A stretch of 64,000 nt of DNA from contig NZ_JBFEFI010000001.1 of NCBI RefSeq assembly GCF_040717535.1, forward strand, positions 310,001 through 374,000, in the 5' to 3' direction. Both the position numbers and the translations under genes were made by a program. The notes beneath the pieces were generated by a model. It did no database searches and was not told the origin of the DNA. It saw only the letters and a list, made by a program, of their open reading frames with translations. Every line of letters starts with the position of its first letter. The stretch's first letter is position 1. Below are positions 17,842 through 26,808 of this stretch, one piece after another. The stretch comes from Thalassoglobus sp. JC818 (GTDB taxonomy: Bacteria > Planctomycetota > Planctomycetia > Planctomycetales > Planctomycetaceae).

Positions 17842-19116
17842 ATGACTGCAAGTTCCACCTACCCGATTGAGATCTCCAACGAACTGAAGAAACAGTGGGA
17901 AAAGCGTGGACTTTCTGTTTCCATTCTTCCCGATCCAGGACCGCTCAAATCACTGATCGACACGATGTATCAGGCGAGTTTGTTGGTTGAAGAAGGTGAT
18001 CCCGTCCGATGTCGAATTATTTCCGCCACTCCTGACGAACTCGCAAGTGCGACTTCAGATGAACCTCGCGGTCTACGTGTGCTCCCTTTTGCAGAGCCTT
18101 CAAGCTACACCCCTTACAACCTCCGCAAGCTGTCTGCAGCGGCAGGATTCTACCGGTCACTGCTGGCGGTCAATTTCGACGAAAGCGGAGAGCTTGTGAT
18201 TTGGGGAATCGTTCTCACAGGCACCGATTGGGTGAATCACGTTGATGGCTATCAAAGCAAAGGTGTCGAACTTCCGCAAAACGTCGTCATTCAATCACTC
18301 GGCCCTGGACATCTGATTGTTGCTTCCGGGTTCTCCCGCATCCTCGAAACGAGAAACGGTCAGCTACTGACCGAAGGTTTTGACCCGTTCCTATCAGAAT
18401 GGCTTCCGCGACGCTTCATTCGATTCCGAGAGTCGTTGCTCCGACAGCTTCCAGTTGAACAGCCGAATGCACAGGCTACTCAAGTCTGTGAATCCTTTGT
18501 TCGTGATGTCGGTCAAAGTGTTATTCGACGCATTCTTCGACTCGTAAGAAACCGAAGACATGGCGGGACGCTGATCTTTATGCCAGACGGATCGCATATC
18601 GATGGAACATGTGAACGCTGGTTGCGATTTCGAGTTCAGTATCAGGCTGACCGACCCTCTTCGTTTTACAGCGATGTAATGTTGCGACTCATGACTCGCG
18701 CCCTCCATGTTGGTCGAACGCACGAACTCGAGGTTGTGACTTGGAGTGCTTATCAGAAATTGCACGATCCTGAATTGGCACAGTTAGATGAAGCGCTCAT
18801 CGAGTTCAGTCATTTTGTGGCGGACATGATGAGCGTTGATGGAGCGGTTGTGCTCGATCACAGTTTTCGCCTACTCGGGTTTGGCGGTGAGATTCTTGGA
18901 GAAACTCCTGTTCATAAAATTGATCGTGCCCTCGACCTCGAAGCGAAGATCTCAACCATCGAGCGAGCTGATGCGGCTGGCACTCGCCATCGATCCGCGT
19001 ATCGGCTCGTCAATGGATTACATGATTCATTGGCAATTGTTGCCTCTCAGGATGGCGACGTCCGCTTTGTCGCACATCACAATGATCAACTCTGTTACTG
19101 GCCTTATCTCCCATAA
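17842..19116 (+). CDS. Diadenylate-cyclase-like (DisA_N fold) protein with N-terminal sensor domain
   Basis: A 424-residue soluble protein. The C-terminal 110 residues carry the hallmark motifs of the DAC (DisA_N) domain, which joins two ATP into cyclic di-AMP: DGA at 333-335 (VDGAVVLDHS) and GTRHRSA with RHR at 382-384, followed by LAIVASQDGDVRFV. The N-terminal 300 residues match what I know as the DACNV-type probable sensor region attached to such domains (LRVLPFAEPSSYTPYNLRKL, GPGHLIVASG, GGTLIFMPDG). No membrane segment is present, unlike CdaA. ATG 17842 is chosen over TTG 17812. The next gene begins 40 bases downstream and has a cyclic-nucleotide-binding domain, which fits a producer/receiver pair. 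Both catalytic motifs appear intact, but activity is not proven. Confidence 0.75.
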   Translation: MTASSTYPIEISNELKKQWEKRGLSVSILPDPGPLKSLIDTMYQASLLVEEGDPVRCRIISATPDELASATSDEPRGLRVLPFAEPSSYTPYNLRKLSAAAGFYRSLLAVNFDESGELVIWGIVLTGTDWVNHVDGYQSKGVELPQNVVIQSLGPGHLIVASGFSRILETRNGQLLTEGFDPFLSEWLPRRFIRFRESLLRQLPVEQPNAQATQVCESFVRDVGQSVIRRILRLVRNRRHGGTLIFMPDGSHIDGTCERWLRFRVQYQADRPSSFYSDVMLRLMTRALHVGRTHELEVVTWSAYQKLHDPELAQLDEALIEFSHFVADMMSVDGAVVLDHSFRLLGFGGEILGETPVHKIDRALDLEAKISTIERADAAGTRHRSAYRLVNGLHDSLAIVASQDGDVRFVAHHNDQLCYWPYLP

Positions 19117-19155
19117 ACCAGAGTCTTACAAAGCAGCAGTGAACGGAGTTTTAGA

Positions 19156-20811
19156 ATGTTGACCGACAGCAAATCAGTCGCTTTCCCGACGTTAACCGAC
19201 AATGAAATCTCTTGTATCGAGCAACTCGGAACGTGTCGAAGTCTCTCCGACGGGGACATTCTCTTTGAGACTGGTGACCACAACATTTCATTCTTCGCGA
19301 TCAAATCCGGCGAAGTGCTGATCACGGAGTCTTCGAGTGGGCGTTCGAAAGAAGTTCACACGCATCGGCAATGCGAATTCACTGGCGACGTTTCAATGTT
19401 AACGGGACGTCCATCCGTCGTGACTGCGACCGCGAATGGCGACTGCGAAGTCGTCGAGATTCCTGCTTGCACCATCCGGAGGATGCTGGCCGATGTGCCA
19501 GAGTTGAGCGACAAACTTCTTGCGGCCTTTCAAGTTCGCAGACAACTGCTTGAGTCGTCAGGCTTCGTCGGTGTCCGAGTGATTGGAAGTGCTGACTCGA
19601 AAGAAGCACTCCAGCTTCGTGAGTTCTTCTACAAGAACAAAGTTCCGCACACGTTTCAGGATATCGCCGAAGCTGAGGGGCAAGCTGCGCTCTCCGAGTT
19701 TGGCGCAACAGCTGATCAGACGCCCATCATTGCTTGCAGCGAGCACGTCGAACGTGCCCCTTCTCTCGGAAAAGTCGCTGAGTGCCTCGGAATTTCTCGT
19801 CAGATCAAAGATGAGCTGTTCGACGTTCTCATCGTGGGAGCAGGCCCTGCAGGCCTAGCAGCGGCGGTCTATGGGGCGTCAGAAGGTCTCAAGACATTGG
19901 TCGTCGATGGCATTGGTCCTGGCGGACAGGCGGGACAGAGTTCGAAGATCGAGAACTACATGGGTTTTCCATCGGGTCTTCCAGGAGCTGAGTTGGCGAA
20001 TCTTGGCTTCCTGCAAGCAATGAAATTTGGAGCAGAGTTCACTGCCCCCGTGATGGTTCGTTCGATGCGATGCACCGCTGACGGTCACCACTCAATTCAA
20101 CTTTGCACCGGCCAGACTGTCCGTTCGAAAACTGTGCTTGTTGCGACGGGAGCCTCATACCGACGATTGCCAATCGACGGATGTGATCGACTTGAAGGAG
20201 CCGGCGTTTACTTCTCAGCGACGTCCGTCCAGGCACGTATTTGCCGCGATTCGACAGCAATTGTTATTGGAGGTGGAAACTCAGCCGGCCAAGCTGCGAT
20301 GTTTCTTTCGCAACATGCGAAACAGGTCAAAATGTTGCTCAGAGGCAATAACCTACAAAAAAGCATGTCTGACTATCTTGCCCGTCGGATTGAGCAAACC
20401 CCAGCGATTGAAGTTTTGTACAATACCGAGGTTCAGGAACTGGGCGGCGAGAATCGTCTGGAAGAAATCACGATCCACAACAACGACACCGGTCAAACTG
20501 AAACACTTTCTTGTGCAGCTGTGTTTGTCTTCGTCGGTGCGAAACCCCACACCGACTGGCTGCCTGACGAAGTCGCTCTCGATGAACACGGATTCATTCT
20601 GACCGGCCCCGCGATTCGCCGGTCCAACAGGTGGCAACTCGACCGCGAGCCTTGCGAACTCGAAACAAGTTGTCCAGGCGTTTTTGCAGCTGGCGACGTT
20701 CGAAGCGGAACGACGAAACGTTGTGCATTTGCAGCTGGCGACGGAGCACTCGCGATCACGTGCGTGCATCAGTACCTGAGTTCACTCGAAGAACAGACTC
20801 TCGTCCGCTAG
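19156..20811 (+). CDS. Cyclic-nucleotide-binding, thioredoxin-reductase-like flavoprotein
   Basis: A 551-residue protein with three parts. Residues 10-130 are a cNMP-binding domain (GDILFETGDHNISFFAIKSG; phosphate-binding cassette CEFTGDVSMLTGRPSVVT, with Asp where Glu is usual). Residues 137-213 are a glutaredoxin-like fold without active cysteines (VRVIGSADSKEALQLREFFY). Residues 222-545 are a thioredoxin-reductase-like core with FAD motif VLIVGAGPAGLAAAVYG, GPGGQAG, NAD(P) motif AIVIGGGNSAGQAA and GVFAAGDV. The CATC disulfide site of true thioredoxin reductase is replaced by FSATSVQA, as in this cNMP-fused family, so it cannot reduce thioredoxin in the usual way. GGAG precedes the ATG. It probably forms a unit with the cyclase-like gene 40 bases upstream. 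Confidence 0.85.
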   Translation: MLTDSKSVAFPTLTDNEISCIEQLGTCRSLSDGDILFETGDHNISFFAIKSGEVLITESSSGRSKEVHTHRQCEFTGDVSMLTGRPSVVTATANGDCEVVEIPACTIRRMLADVPELSDKLLAAFQVRRQLLESSGFVGVRVIGSADSKEALQLREFFYKNKVPHTFQDIAEAEGQAALSEFGATADQTPIIACSEHVERAPSLGKVAECLGISRQIKDELFDVLIVGAGPAGLAAAVYGASEGLKTLVVDGIGPGGQAGQSSKIENYMGFPSGLPGAELANLGFLQAMKFGAEFTAPVMVRSMRCTADGHHSIQLCTGQTVRSKTVLVATGASYRRLPIDGCDRLEGAGVYFSATSVQARICRDSTAIVIGGGNSAGQAAMFLSQHAKQVKMLLRGNNLQKSMSDYLARRIEQTPAIEVLYNTEVQELGGENRLEEITIHNNDTGQTETLSCAAVFVFVGAKPHTDWLPDEVALDEHGFILTGPAIRRSNRWQLDREPCELETSCPGVFAAGDVRSGTTKRCAFAAGDGALAITCVHQYLSSLEEQTLVR

Positions 20812-20966
20812 GCGATGGCCTTCGACAACAATTTCTGATCGAGCTGCCAACAGTCTTCATCTGCAATTCACAGTTTCAGGTCCGTGTTCTGCGTGGTTCA
20901 GATCGAGTAGTATTTCCGTCCACCTAAACCAATTCGTCTTCATAAAGTGTGGATTGAGTCATCTTC

Positions 20967-21692
20967 ATGTTCCGCAAAATCTCAAACATCGCAATCGCTG
21001 TCTTGACGTTGTTCCTCTTCGTCGAACAGGCGAACGCCCACTATCTCTGGGTCATCGTCGAGAACGATCAAGACGACAATCGTGTCGCCAACATCTATTT
21101 CGAAGAAGCACCCAGTGCCGGCGATGGACACTATCTGGATCACTTTCTCGGCTCGAGTGACGTTTGGGTTCGGACAATTTCACATCCGAACCCTGAGCCG
21201 GTGAAAGCAACTGAAGTCAAGCAAGACAAGAATCGCTGGTTACGTGTCAAATTTTCAGATGCCGACGAGTACAGCATCGACACCTACGGAAAATTTGGTG
21301 TCTATGAGTACGGCTCAACGAAAGTGCTTTTGCACTACTACGCCAGAACACTCAAAGCATCCTCTCACGATGCAATTCACGAACTGGGCAGGGCCGAACA
21401 ACTTGATCTCGACTTCGTGCCACACGACATCGGTGACCAACTCGAACTGACGTTACTTTGGAAAGGAAAACCAGTTTCAGACCGAATGGTATTCATTCGC
21501 GGTCCCAAAGGATTTCGGATGAACGTGAAAACGAACGATCGAGGCCGCGTTTTCGTCGAACCAGCGGAACCCGGACGCTACACGTTTCGCAGCAGTGTCG
21601 AAGAACCAACACCTGGGAGCGACAATGGCGAAGATTATGAATTGATTCGGCACAACATTACGATATTGCTCGATTTGCCGCTGGAAAAGTAA
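20967..21692 (+). CDS. Exported DUF4198-like protein
   Basis: A 241-residue exported protein with a signal peptide (NIAIAVLTLFLFVEQANA) followed by mature HYLWVIVEN, the His-x-Leu-Trp opening typical of DUF4198 proteins. That family has been linked to metal (nickel/cobalt) uptake and to secreted beta-sandwich proteins. A late segment, DQLELTLLWKGKPVSDRMVF then GRVFVEPAEPGRYTFRSS, resembles a carboxypeptidase-regulatory beta sandwich. No TonB-dependent receptor or transporter lies next to it, so a transport role is not supported by context. The function is unproven. The gene converges with the glycosidase-like gene on the other strand across a gap of about 300 bases in which I see nothing else. 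Confidence 0.65.
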   Translation: MFRKISNIAIAVLTLFLFVEQANAHYLWVIVENDQDDNRVANIYFEEAPSAGDGHYLDHFLGSSDVWVRTISHPNPEPVKATEVKQDKNRWLRVKFSDADEYSIDTYGKFGVYEYGSTKVLLHYYARTLKASSHDAIHELGRAEQLDLDFVPHDIGDQLELTLLWKGKPVSDRMVFIRGPKGFRMNVKTNDRGRVFVEPAEPGRYTFRSSVEEPTPGSDNGEDYELIRHNITILLDLPLEK

Positions 21693-21990
21693 CTTGCCCG
21701 CGCGGAAACAAAATTGCGAAGCAATTAGCCTCTCAATCAGAACGACTTCTTACTAATAAAGTCCCGGAGCGCTGCAGTTGCAGTCATCAACAAACCAATG
21801 GCCTGACTTTTACCTATGTCGCAAGCTGATCAACGGACAATGAAGAGCAAATGAGTCCATCGAGATGAGCACCGAGAAACGAGTTCCTTCTTCAGCATCG
21901 CGACTGAAGTATCTAACCCGCGCTAAGAGGTTAGCGAACGCCAGATTCGAACAAAGTGGAAGGAAGTAAGAGACGAGATTAAATCGTATC

Positions 21991-23202
21991 TCACTTGGGG
22001 CTTCCGAATTCCATGTCCATTCGGCGGCTAATCTGCCGGTTCGCTTCGGTGATCAGTTTGACTTGCTCTTCATCCGGTTTCTCCATTTCATCCAGCAAAC
22101 CACGTCGTCGGGATTTGTTGCGCTGGTACGCGCCGCAGAGATGAAAACCAACACAACCCGGGTTCTTGTGGAGAGCCGCTAACGTCTCCGCATACCACAT
22201 ACCGTTGTTCGATTTGAAGAACTCATTTCTACTCCCTTCGACTTTCGCGGCGTCGGCGAGGAGAACTGGTTTCCCTGTGATTTTGTGCCATTCATCAAGA
22301 TGTTTGACGGGATCTTTGAAATCCTGAAATGAAAGCACGTCGACGTACGACTTCGCGGCATTCACAACTTCGATAGCAATCGGTGCGTTGGCTTCGTATC
22401 GGTCGCCAAACAACAAGTGATGCTTGTCATAGCGACGGATGGTATCATGGATCGTCTTGTAGTAGTGTCCAGCGAGATCGGAAAGCTCTTTACGACCGGC
22501 CTCAGTCTCGAGTTGTTCTGGATCAAAAATCGGACCACGCCAAGCGTTTGAGGGACGCTCGTGTATCCACGTCGGGCAGTCGCTGTAGAAATAACCAATC
22601 AAGTTCTTCTCTTCGCTCAGCTCTGCACAGTGAGACCTCGCGACATAGTCACACCACTCTTTCCAGTCCTCGCTGCGGAAGTCGTAATGAACCGTATGCC
22701 CCTCCCACTGGTGTGACTCGGTGAATGGCAACAAGTGGCAATAGGGCATGTCCAACGCTCGATACTCATCAATCGTGAAAGGGCGTGAGTGTTGCCAAGC
22801 CAGACCTTGTTCGGGAAGACGGACCGTCACTTCCTGAACCCATCCGACAGTGTTGAAACCCCATTCATGCAAGTTGGGGACGACTGACTCTTCGATCCAG
22901 CGAATCGTGCTGCCACCGTATTTCTCTCGCCAGAGATGCAGGTTCTCTGGATATCGAAGGCTGGCGGGATCGATGTGATTGAGGCCCATCGTGAAGAACG
23001 GCTGACCGTCGGGTGTAATCAGCCACCAATGGCCTTTTTCTTGCCCCAATGTGAAGTAGCCGGTTGGATCTGACTGAGTGGTCTTGGTCGCTTCCGCTGC
23101 AACTGCCCGCGACAGCGATGCGACAGTTATCCCAGCACCAGCTGCGAGGGTGCAACTCAAAAAGCGGCGTCGGTCAATGCGCGAATTCATAGTGATCATC
23201 AC
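21991..23202 (-). CDS. Tat-exported glycoside-hydrolase-like TIM-barrel protein
   Basis: A 403-residue protein with a twin-arginine signal (DRRRFLSCTLAAGAGITVAS) cut after AVAA, so it is exported folded. The mature part begins with YFTLGQEKGHWWLITPDGQP and FFTMGLNHID, the opening seen in agarase-like and other clan GH-A barrels. Later strands include YFYSDCPTWI, HLLFGDRYEANAP, DVLSFQDF and GKPVLLADAAK, consistent with a beta/alpha barrel acting on a polysaccharide. No catalytic glutamate pair can be assigned with certainty, so the family stays open. The start at 23202 or the ATG at 23190 are both possible. It is divergent from a sulfatase gene, which fits degradation of a sulfated glycan. Confidence 0.6.
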   Translation of the reverse strand: MMITMNSRIDRRRFLSCTLAAGAGITVASLSRAVAAEATKTTQSDPTGYFTLGQEKGHWWLITPDGQPFFTMGLNHIDPASLRYPENLHLWREKYGGSTIRWIEESVVPNLHEWGFNTVGWVQEVTVRLPEQGLAWQHSRPFTIDEYRALDMPYCHLLPFTESHQWEGHTVHYDFRSEDWKEWCDYVARSHCAELSEEKNLIGYFYSDCPTWIHERPSNAWRGPIFDPEQLETEAGRKELSDLAGHYYKTIHDTIRRYDKHHLLFGDRYEANAPIAIEVVNAAKSYVDVLSFQDFKDPVKHLDEWHKITGKPVLLADAAKVEGSRNEFFKSNNGMWYAETLAALHKNPGCVGFHLCGAYQRNKSRRRGLLDEMEKPDEEQVKLITEANRQISRRMDMEFGSPK

Positions 23203-23386
23203 GTCAGGATATCGAAGTTGATCTGATCAAAAACATTCGAAGTTTCGACGATCGTACCTGAAAGTCTAACACTCGCAATTCAAACGCGAATCTTCGGTAC
23301 GATTCTGCGACAGCCAGGAACTGATTGCTGTGATTTGGTACAACACACGCAGGCACCCAAATTCGCAATCATTCACAGTATTTCAA

Positions 23387-24958
23387 ATGACCATGAAAAC
23401 ATTCTTGCTGCTGCTGAGTACAATCACTTTAGTTTTTTCTGAATCTTCTGTGGTTTGGGCCGACGTGGTCCCGGTTCCGAAGTCGATCGTCCCTGAAAAA
23501 ATTGAGGGAGCGAAGCCACGGAACGTGGTCTTCATACTCTCCGATGATCACCGCTACGACGCAATGAGCTTCATGGGACACCCCTTCGCGAAGACACCGC
23601 ATATGGATGCAATGGCCGAGAACGGTGTGCATCTCAAGAATGCATTCGTGACGACATCTCTCTGCTCACCCAGCCGTGCGTCAATTTTGACAGGCCTCTA
23701 CACATTTCGACATCGCGTAATCGACAATCAACGCCGAGTCCCAGAAGGGACAATCTACTTTCCGCAATACCTCCAAGCAGCTGGCTACAAAACTGGATTC
23801 ATCGGCAAGTGGCATATGGGGCACGCCAGTGATGAGCCGCGTCCCGGATTCGACTACTGGTTCAGCTTTAAGGGACAGGGCAACTACTACCCGCCCGGTC
23901 CGAACTACACACTGAACGAGAATGGAAAACGAGTCCCCCAGGATGGATACATCACACCACTTTTGACACGCAAAGCAATCGAGTTTCTCGAGAATCAGTC
24001 AAACGAAAGCGAACCGTTTTTCCTCTATCTTTCGCACAAGGCAGTTCACGGACCCTTCACACCGGAGCCCAAATACAAGGACTCACTGCGCGATAAAACA
24101 ATGGAACTCCCTGCATCAAGCGAATTGCTCGACAACAACTTGAAGAATCGACCTCGATGGCTGTTGGATCAGCGAAACAGCTGGCACGGGATGGACTTTG
24201 CGTTACACACCGGCCAAAGCGTGGAGCACTTCTATAAACGATATTGCGAAGCACTTTGCAGCGTCGACGACAGCATCGGTGCAGTAATGCAACAATTAGA
24301 AAAGATGGGAATCCTCGACGAAACCCTTTTGATTTACATGGGCGATAACGGATTCATGTTTGGCGAGCACGGTTTGTTCGACAAACGTGTTGCGTACGAG
24401 ACATCGAGCAGAGTCCCAATGTTGATGCAGTGTCCAGAGATCGCGGAAGGAGGCACGGTCGTCGAAGAAGTCGTCGCGAATATTGACATCGGCCCAACAG
24501 TGATGGAAGCCATGGGATTGAAAACCCCGCCGCACATGGATGGCAAGAGCTTTCTCCCGCTGACGCAGGGGCAATCGATTCCGTGGAGAGACTACTTCTT
24601 GTATGTCTACTACTGGGAGCAGAACTATCCGCAGACGCCCACTCACTTCTCTCTACGAGGCAGCCAATACAAGTACACAACCTACTACGGGCTTTGGGAC
24701 ACGGACGAGTTGTTTGATATTCAGGCTGACCCGGACGAGCAGAACAACCTCGTTCACGATCCCGAGTTTGCAGAAATCAAACAGCAAATGCAGGATCGAC
24801 TTTATGAAATGATGGATGAGTTGGGAGGCCTACAGATTCCTCTGAATCCGCCGCGCGGCAACCAACAGAATAAACGTCTGCGCAGCCGCGGAGGAGTCAA
24901 AGCTGCCGATTTCCCGGAAGCGTTTATCGTCGACGAACCTCTTCGATCCATCGAATAA
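23387..24958 (+). CDS. Exported sulfatase (type I, Cys-type)
   Basis: A 523-residue sulfatase with a signal peptide (TFLLLLSTITLVFS). The maturation motif CSPSR begins at Cys93, which must be converted to formylglycine for activity. Metal ligands appear in VVFILSDDHRYDA near the N-terminus and in LLIYMGDNGFMFGEHGLFDK near residue 320. GFIGKWHMGH is the conserved Lys/His segment. The C-terminal part includes ELFDIQADPDEQNNL, standard for arylsulfatase-type enzymes. The length is normal. The in-frame upstream GTG/TTG-type starts are ignored in favour of ATG 23387 (or 23393). It hydrolyses sulfate esters, probably on a polysaccharide. The substrate cannot be read from sequence. Confidence 0.9.
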   Translation: MTMKTFLLLLSTITLVFSESSVVWADVVPVPKSIVPEKIEGAKPRNVVFILSDDHRYDAMSFMGHPFAKTPHMDAMAENGVHLKNAFVTTSLCSPSRASILTGLYTFRHRVIDNQRRVPEGTIYFPQYLQAAGYKTGFIGKWHMGHASDEPRPGFDYWFSFKGQGNYYPPGPNYTLNENGKRVPQDGYITPLLTRKAIEFLENQSNESEPFFLYLSHKAVHGPFTPEPKYKDSLRDKTMELPASSELLDNNLKNRPRWLLDQRNSWHGMDFALHTGQSVEHFYKRYCEALCSVDDSIGAVMQQLEKMGILDETLLIYMGDNGFMFGEHGLFDKRVAYETSSRVPMLMQCPEIAEGGTVVEEVVANIDIGPTVMEAMGLKTPPHMDGKSFLPLTQGQSIPWRDYFLYVYYWEQNYPQTPTHFSLRGSQYKYTTYYGLWDTDELFDIQADPDEQNNLVHDPEFAEIKQQMQDRLYEMMDELGGLQIPLNPPRGNQQNKRLRSRGGVKAADFPEAFIVDEPLRSIE

Positions 24959-24977
24959 AAGCTCGATAGCGCTGACA

Positions 24978-25048
24978 GATCATACTCTGGAGTGATCATT
25001 GACATCTAAATCCTGAAGGTCGATGCTTAGAAAGAGTATCGCCTTCAG
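24978..25048. terminator. Two inverted repeats between convergent sulfatase genes
   Basis: Two imperfect hairpins lie in the 103-base gap between converging genes. The first, 24978-24998, pairs GATC..ACTC with GAGTGATC around a TG loop with a two-base bulge. The second, 25013-25048, pairs CTGAAGGTCGAT with ATCGCCTTCAG around a 13-base loop with a one-base bulge. Neither has a long T-run, so strength as an intrinsic terminator is uncertain. The position favours a bidirectional transcription end. Confidence 0.45.
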
Positions 25049-25061
25049 AGCTTCAGGTGTA

Positions 25062-26633
25062 CTACTTCTTCGGTGGAGGGACAAAAGAAGGATCGACGAA
25101 TGGCTTTCGATCGAACGTGCTTCCGTCTCCGATCACGCGTGGATCACCGGTCTGTCGCAATTCGTTCATCAGCCGATCAGTGAGAATTTGTAGAGTCTGA
25201 GCGTATTCCGGGTCATCCGCTACGTTGACAACTTGATCGGGATCTCTTTTCAGGTCGTAAAGTTCGAATTCCGGACGGATCGTAAAAGCAATGTCGAACA
25301 GTTCTGGATAGGAGTCGCTGTTAGTCATTAGAAAGACCTTTGTCGGACTCGCATCCATATCCGGGTAGGCCAGGTTGTGGTTTTGCAGATGTTGCTCTGC
25401 AGACGCTCCGCTGTCGAACACGTCGCCCATTGGCATACGATTCGGTTTGAAATTCCGAATCAGCAGGTAGTCTGCGGTGCGTAGCGCGCGAGAAGGATAG
25501 GGGGCGCGGTCTCTCCGGGCTTCGCCAACATGTCGCTCGCGTCCGATGATCACATGGTCACGCGCTGGGTCGACTTGACCACTTCTTCCCGACGTAAGTA
25601 TCGGCATCAAACTTTTTGCCAACATGTGATCTGGTCGGTCGATTTCCGTTGCTTCGAGCACTGTTGGAGCGATGTCCATGAGACTCACAAAGTCGTCAAC
25701 ACGTCGACCAGGTTGGACACGGTCCGGCCAGCTGATGAGCAAGGAGACCATTGATCCGAAGTCGTGAAGATTGCATTTTCCACGTGGCATCCCGGGCATT
25801 CCGTGATCTCCCGAAATGATCACGAGCGTGTTGTCGAGTTCACCGCGTGATCTCAGTTCTTCGATGAGTTCATTGATCATGCCGTCCCATGCCAGTGCTT
25901 CGCCGAGATAGTCAACCATATCTTCTCGGACGTCGTGAACATCCGGTAGAAATGCTGGCACCTTTCCTTTAAGCGAATCAGGTTCGAGCCCCCAAAGAGC
26001 TTTCCCGGAACCTTTGGTCCACTGACGATGTGAATTGTGCGGGCCGAACCAATAAAAGAAGGGCTTGTCGTCCTGATTGTCGTCGAGAAATCTCTGAAAG
26101 TTGGAACGGACGTAAGAGAAGATTTCTTTCTTCTTAGCTTCTTTGTCAGTGGCTGCGGACACAGTCTGCGAGAAACTGCAAATTGGATCTTTGTGAGTGA
26201 GGTCCCGCTTTCCCGCATTTCTATTCGTCGTCTTCCCCCAGTGCATCACATGATAGCCGTTCTGCACTAGTAATTCTGAGAAGCCTGGGAGAGAGGAATA
26301 TGGATCTTCTGCTTTTCCGTATTCACGACAGCGAAGGAAAGCGTTACTGCCGCAGCGGTAAAACGGCATCCCAGTCACGACAGCCGCTCGACTTGGCGTA
26401 CAGCTTGGAGCGCTGACAAAAGCATTGTCGAAGACAACTCCGCTTCGACCGATTGCGTCCAGTGCTGGTGTCTCGATCACATCGTTCAGCCCGGGCTGAT
26501 TCGGGTCTCGGTAGATGCTGGCATAGCGCCCCCAATCATCTGAAAAACAGAAGAGAACATTCGGCGGATCTTTGGCGTTCGCAGAAACTGCGCAACTCAA
26601 AAGAACAAGAGTTGAGACAATAAACTTCGTCAT
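25062..26633 (-). CDS. Exported sulfatase (type I, Cys-type), heparan N-sulfatase-like
   Basis: A 523-residue sulfatase. The start at 26633 gives a signal peptide (TKFIVSTLVLLSCAVSANA). The in-frame upstream codons to 26756 would only add a basic leader. The maturation motif is CTPSR with Cys78, in the context VSAPSCTPSRAAVVTG. Metal and substrate residues are in VLFCFSDDWGRYASIY and in LVIISGDHGMPGMPRGKCNL, a pattern typical of the heparan N-sulfatase-like subgroup. The C-terminus ends with FDRKPFVDPSFVPPPKK. A neighbour 175 bases upstream on the same strand (26809-28005) may be co-transcribed. It resembles the sulfatase at 47843 in the GDPRxxG segment near the C-terminus. Confidence 0.9.
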   Translation of the reverse strand: MTKFIVSTLVLLSCAVSANAKDPPNVLFCFSDDWGRYASIYRDPNQPGLNDVIETPALDAIGRSGVVFDNAFVSAPSCTPSRAAVVTGMPFYRCGSNAFLRCREYGKAEDPYSSLPGFSELLVQNGYHVMHWGKTTNRNAGKRDLTHKDPICSFSQTVSAATDKEAKKKEIFSYVRSNFQRFLDDNQDDKPFFYWFGPHNSHRQWTKGSGKALWGLEPDSLKGKVPAFLPDVHDVREDMVDYLGEALAWDGMINELIEELRSRGELDNTLVIISGDHGMPGMPRGKCNLHDFGSMVSLLISWPDRVQPGRRVDDFVSLMDIAPTVLEATEIDRPDHMLAKSLMPILTSGRSGQVDPARDHVIIGRERHVGEARRDRAPYPSRALRTADYLLIRNFKPNRMPMGDVFDSGASAEQHLQNHNLAYPDMDASPTKVFLMTNSDSYPELFDIAFTIRPEFELYDLKRDPDQVVNVADDPEYAQTLQILTDRLMNELRQTGDPRVIGDGSTFDRKPFVDPSFVPPPKK

Positions 26634-26808
26634 TGAGCTGCCTGTGAAACTGGAGCGGCGACAGTTTTTGAAATGAAACCTGCATCTTCGCTTTGTTGCG
26701 GAGATGAGGAAGTACATGACACAACGAAGTGTGTCTCCTTCGACTAGTTCAAACAACGCTTATTGGAATAGTCTTCGCAAGCATTCGCGAAAGGCTGAGA
26801 CAATCAAT

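Noticed and set aside
20967-21692. DUF4198-like protein as a nickel/cobalt uptake component
   Set aside because: The family link exists, but no transporter or metal-related gene is adjacent, so the role is not claimed.
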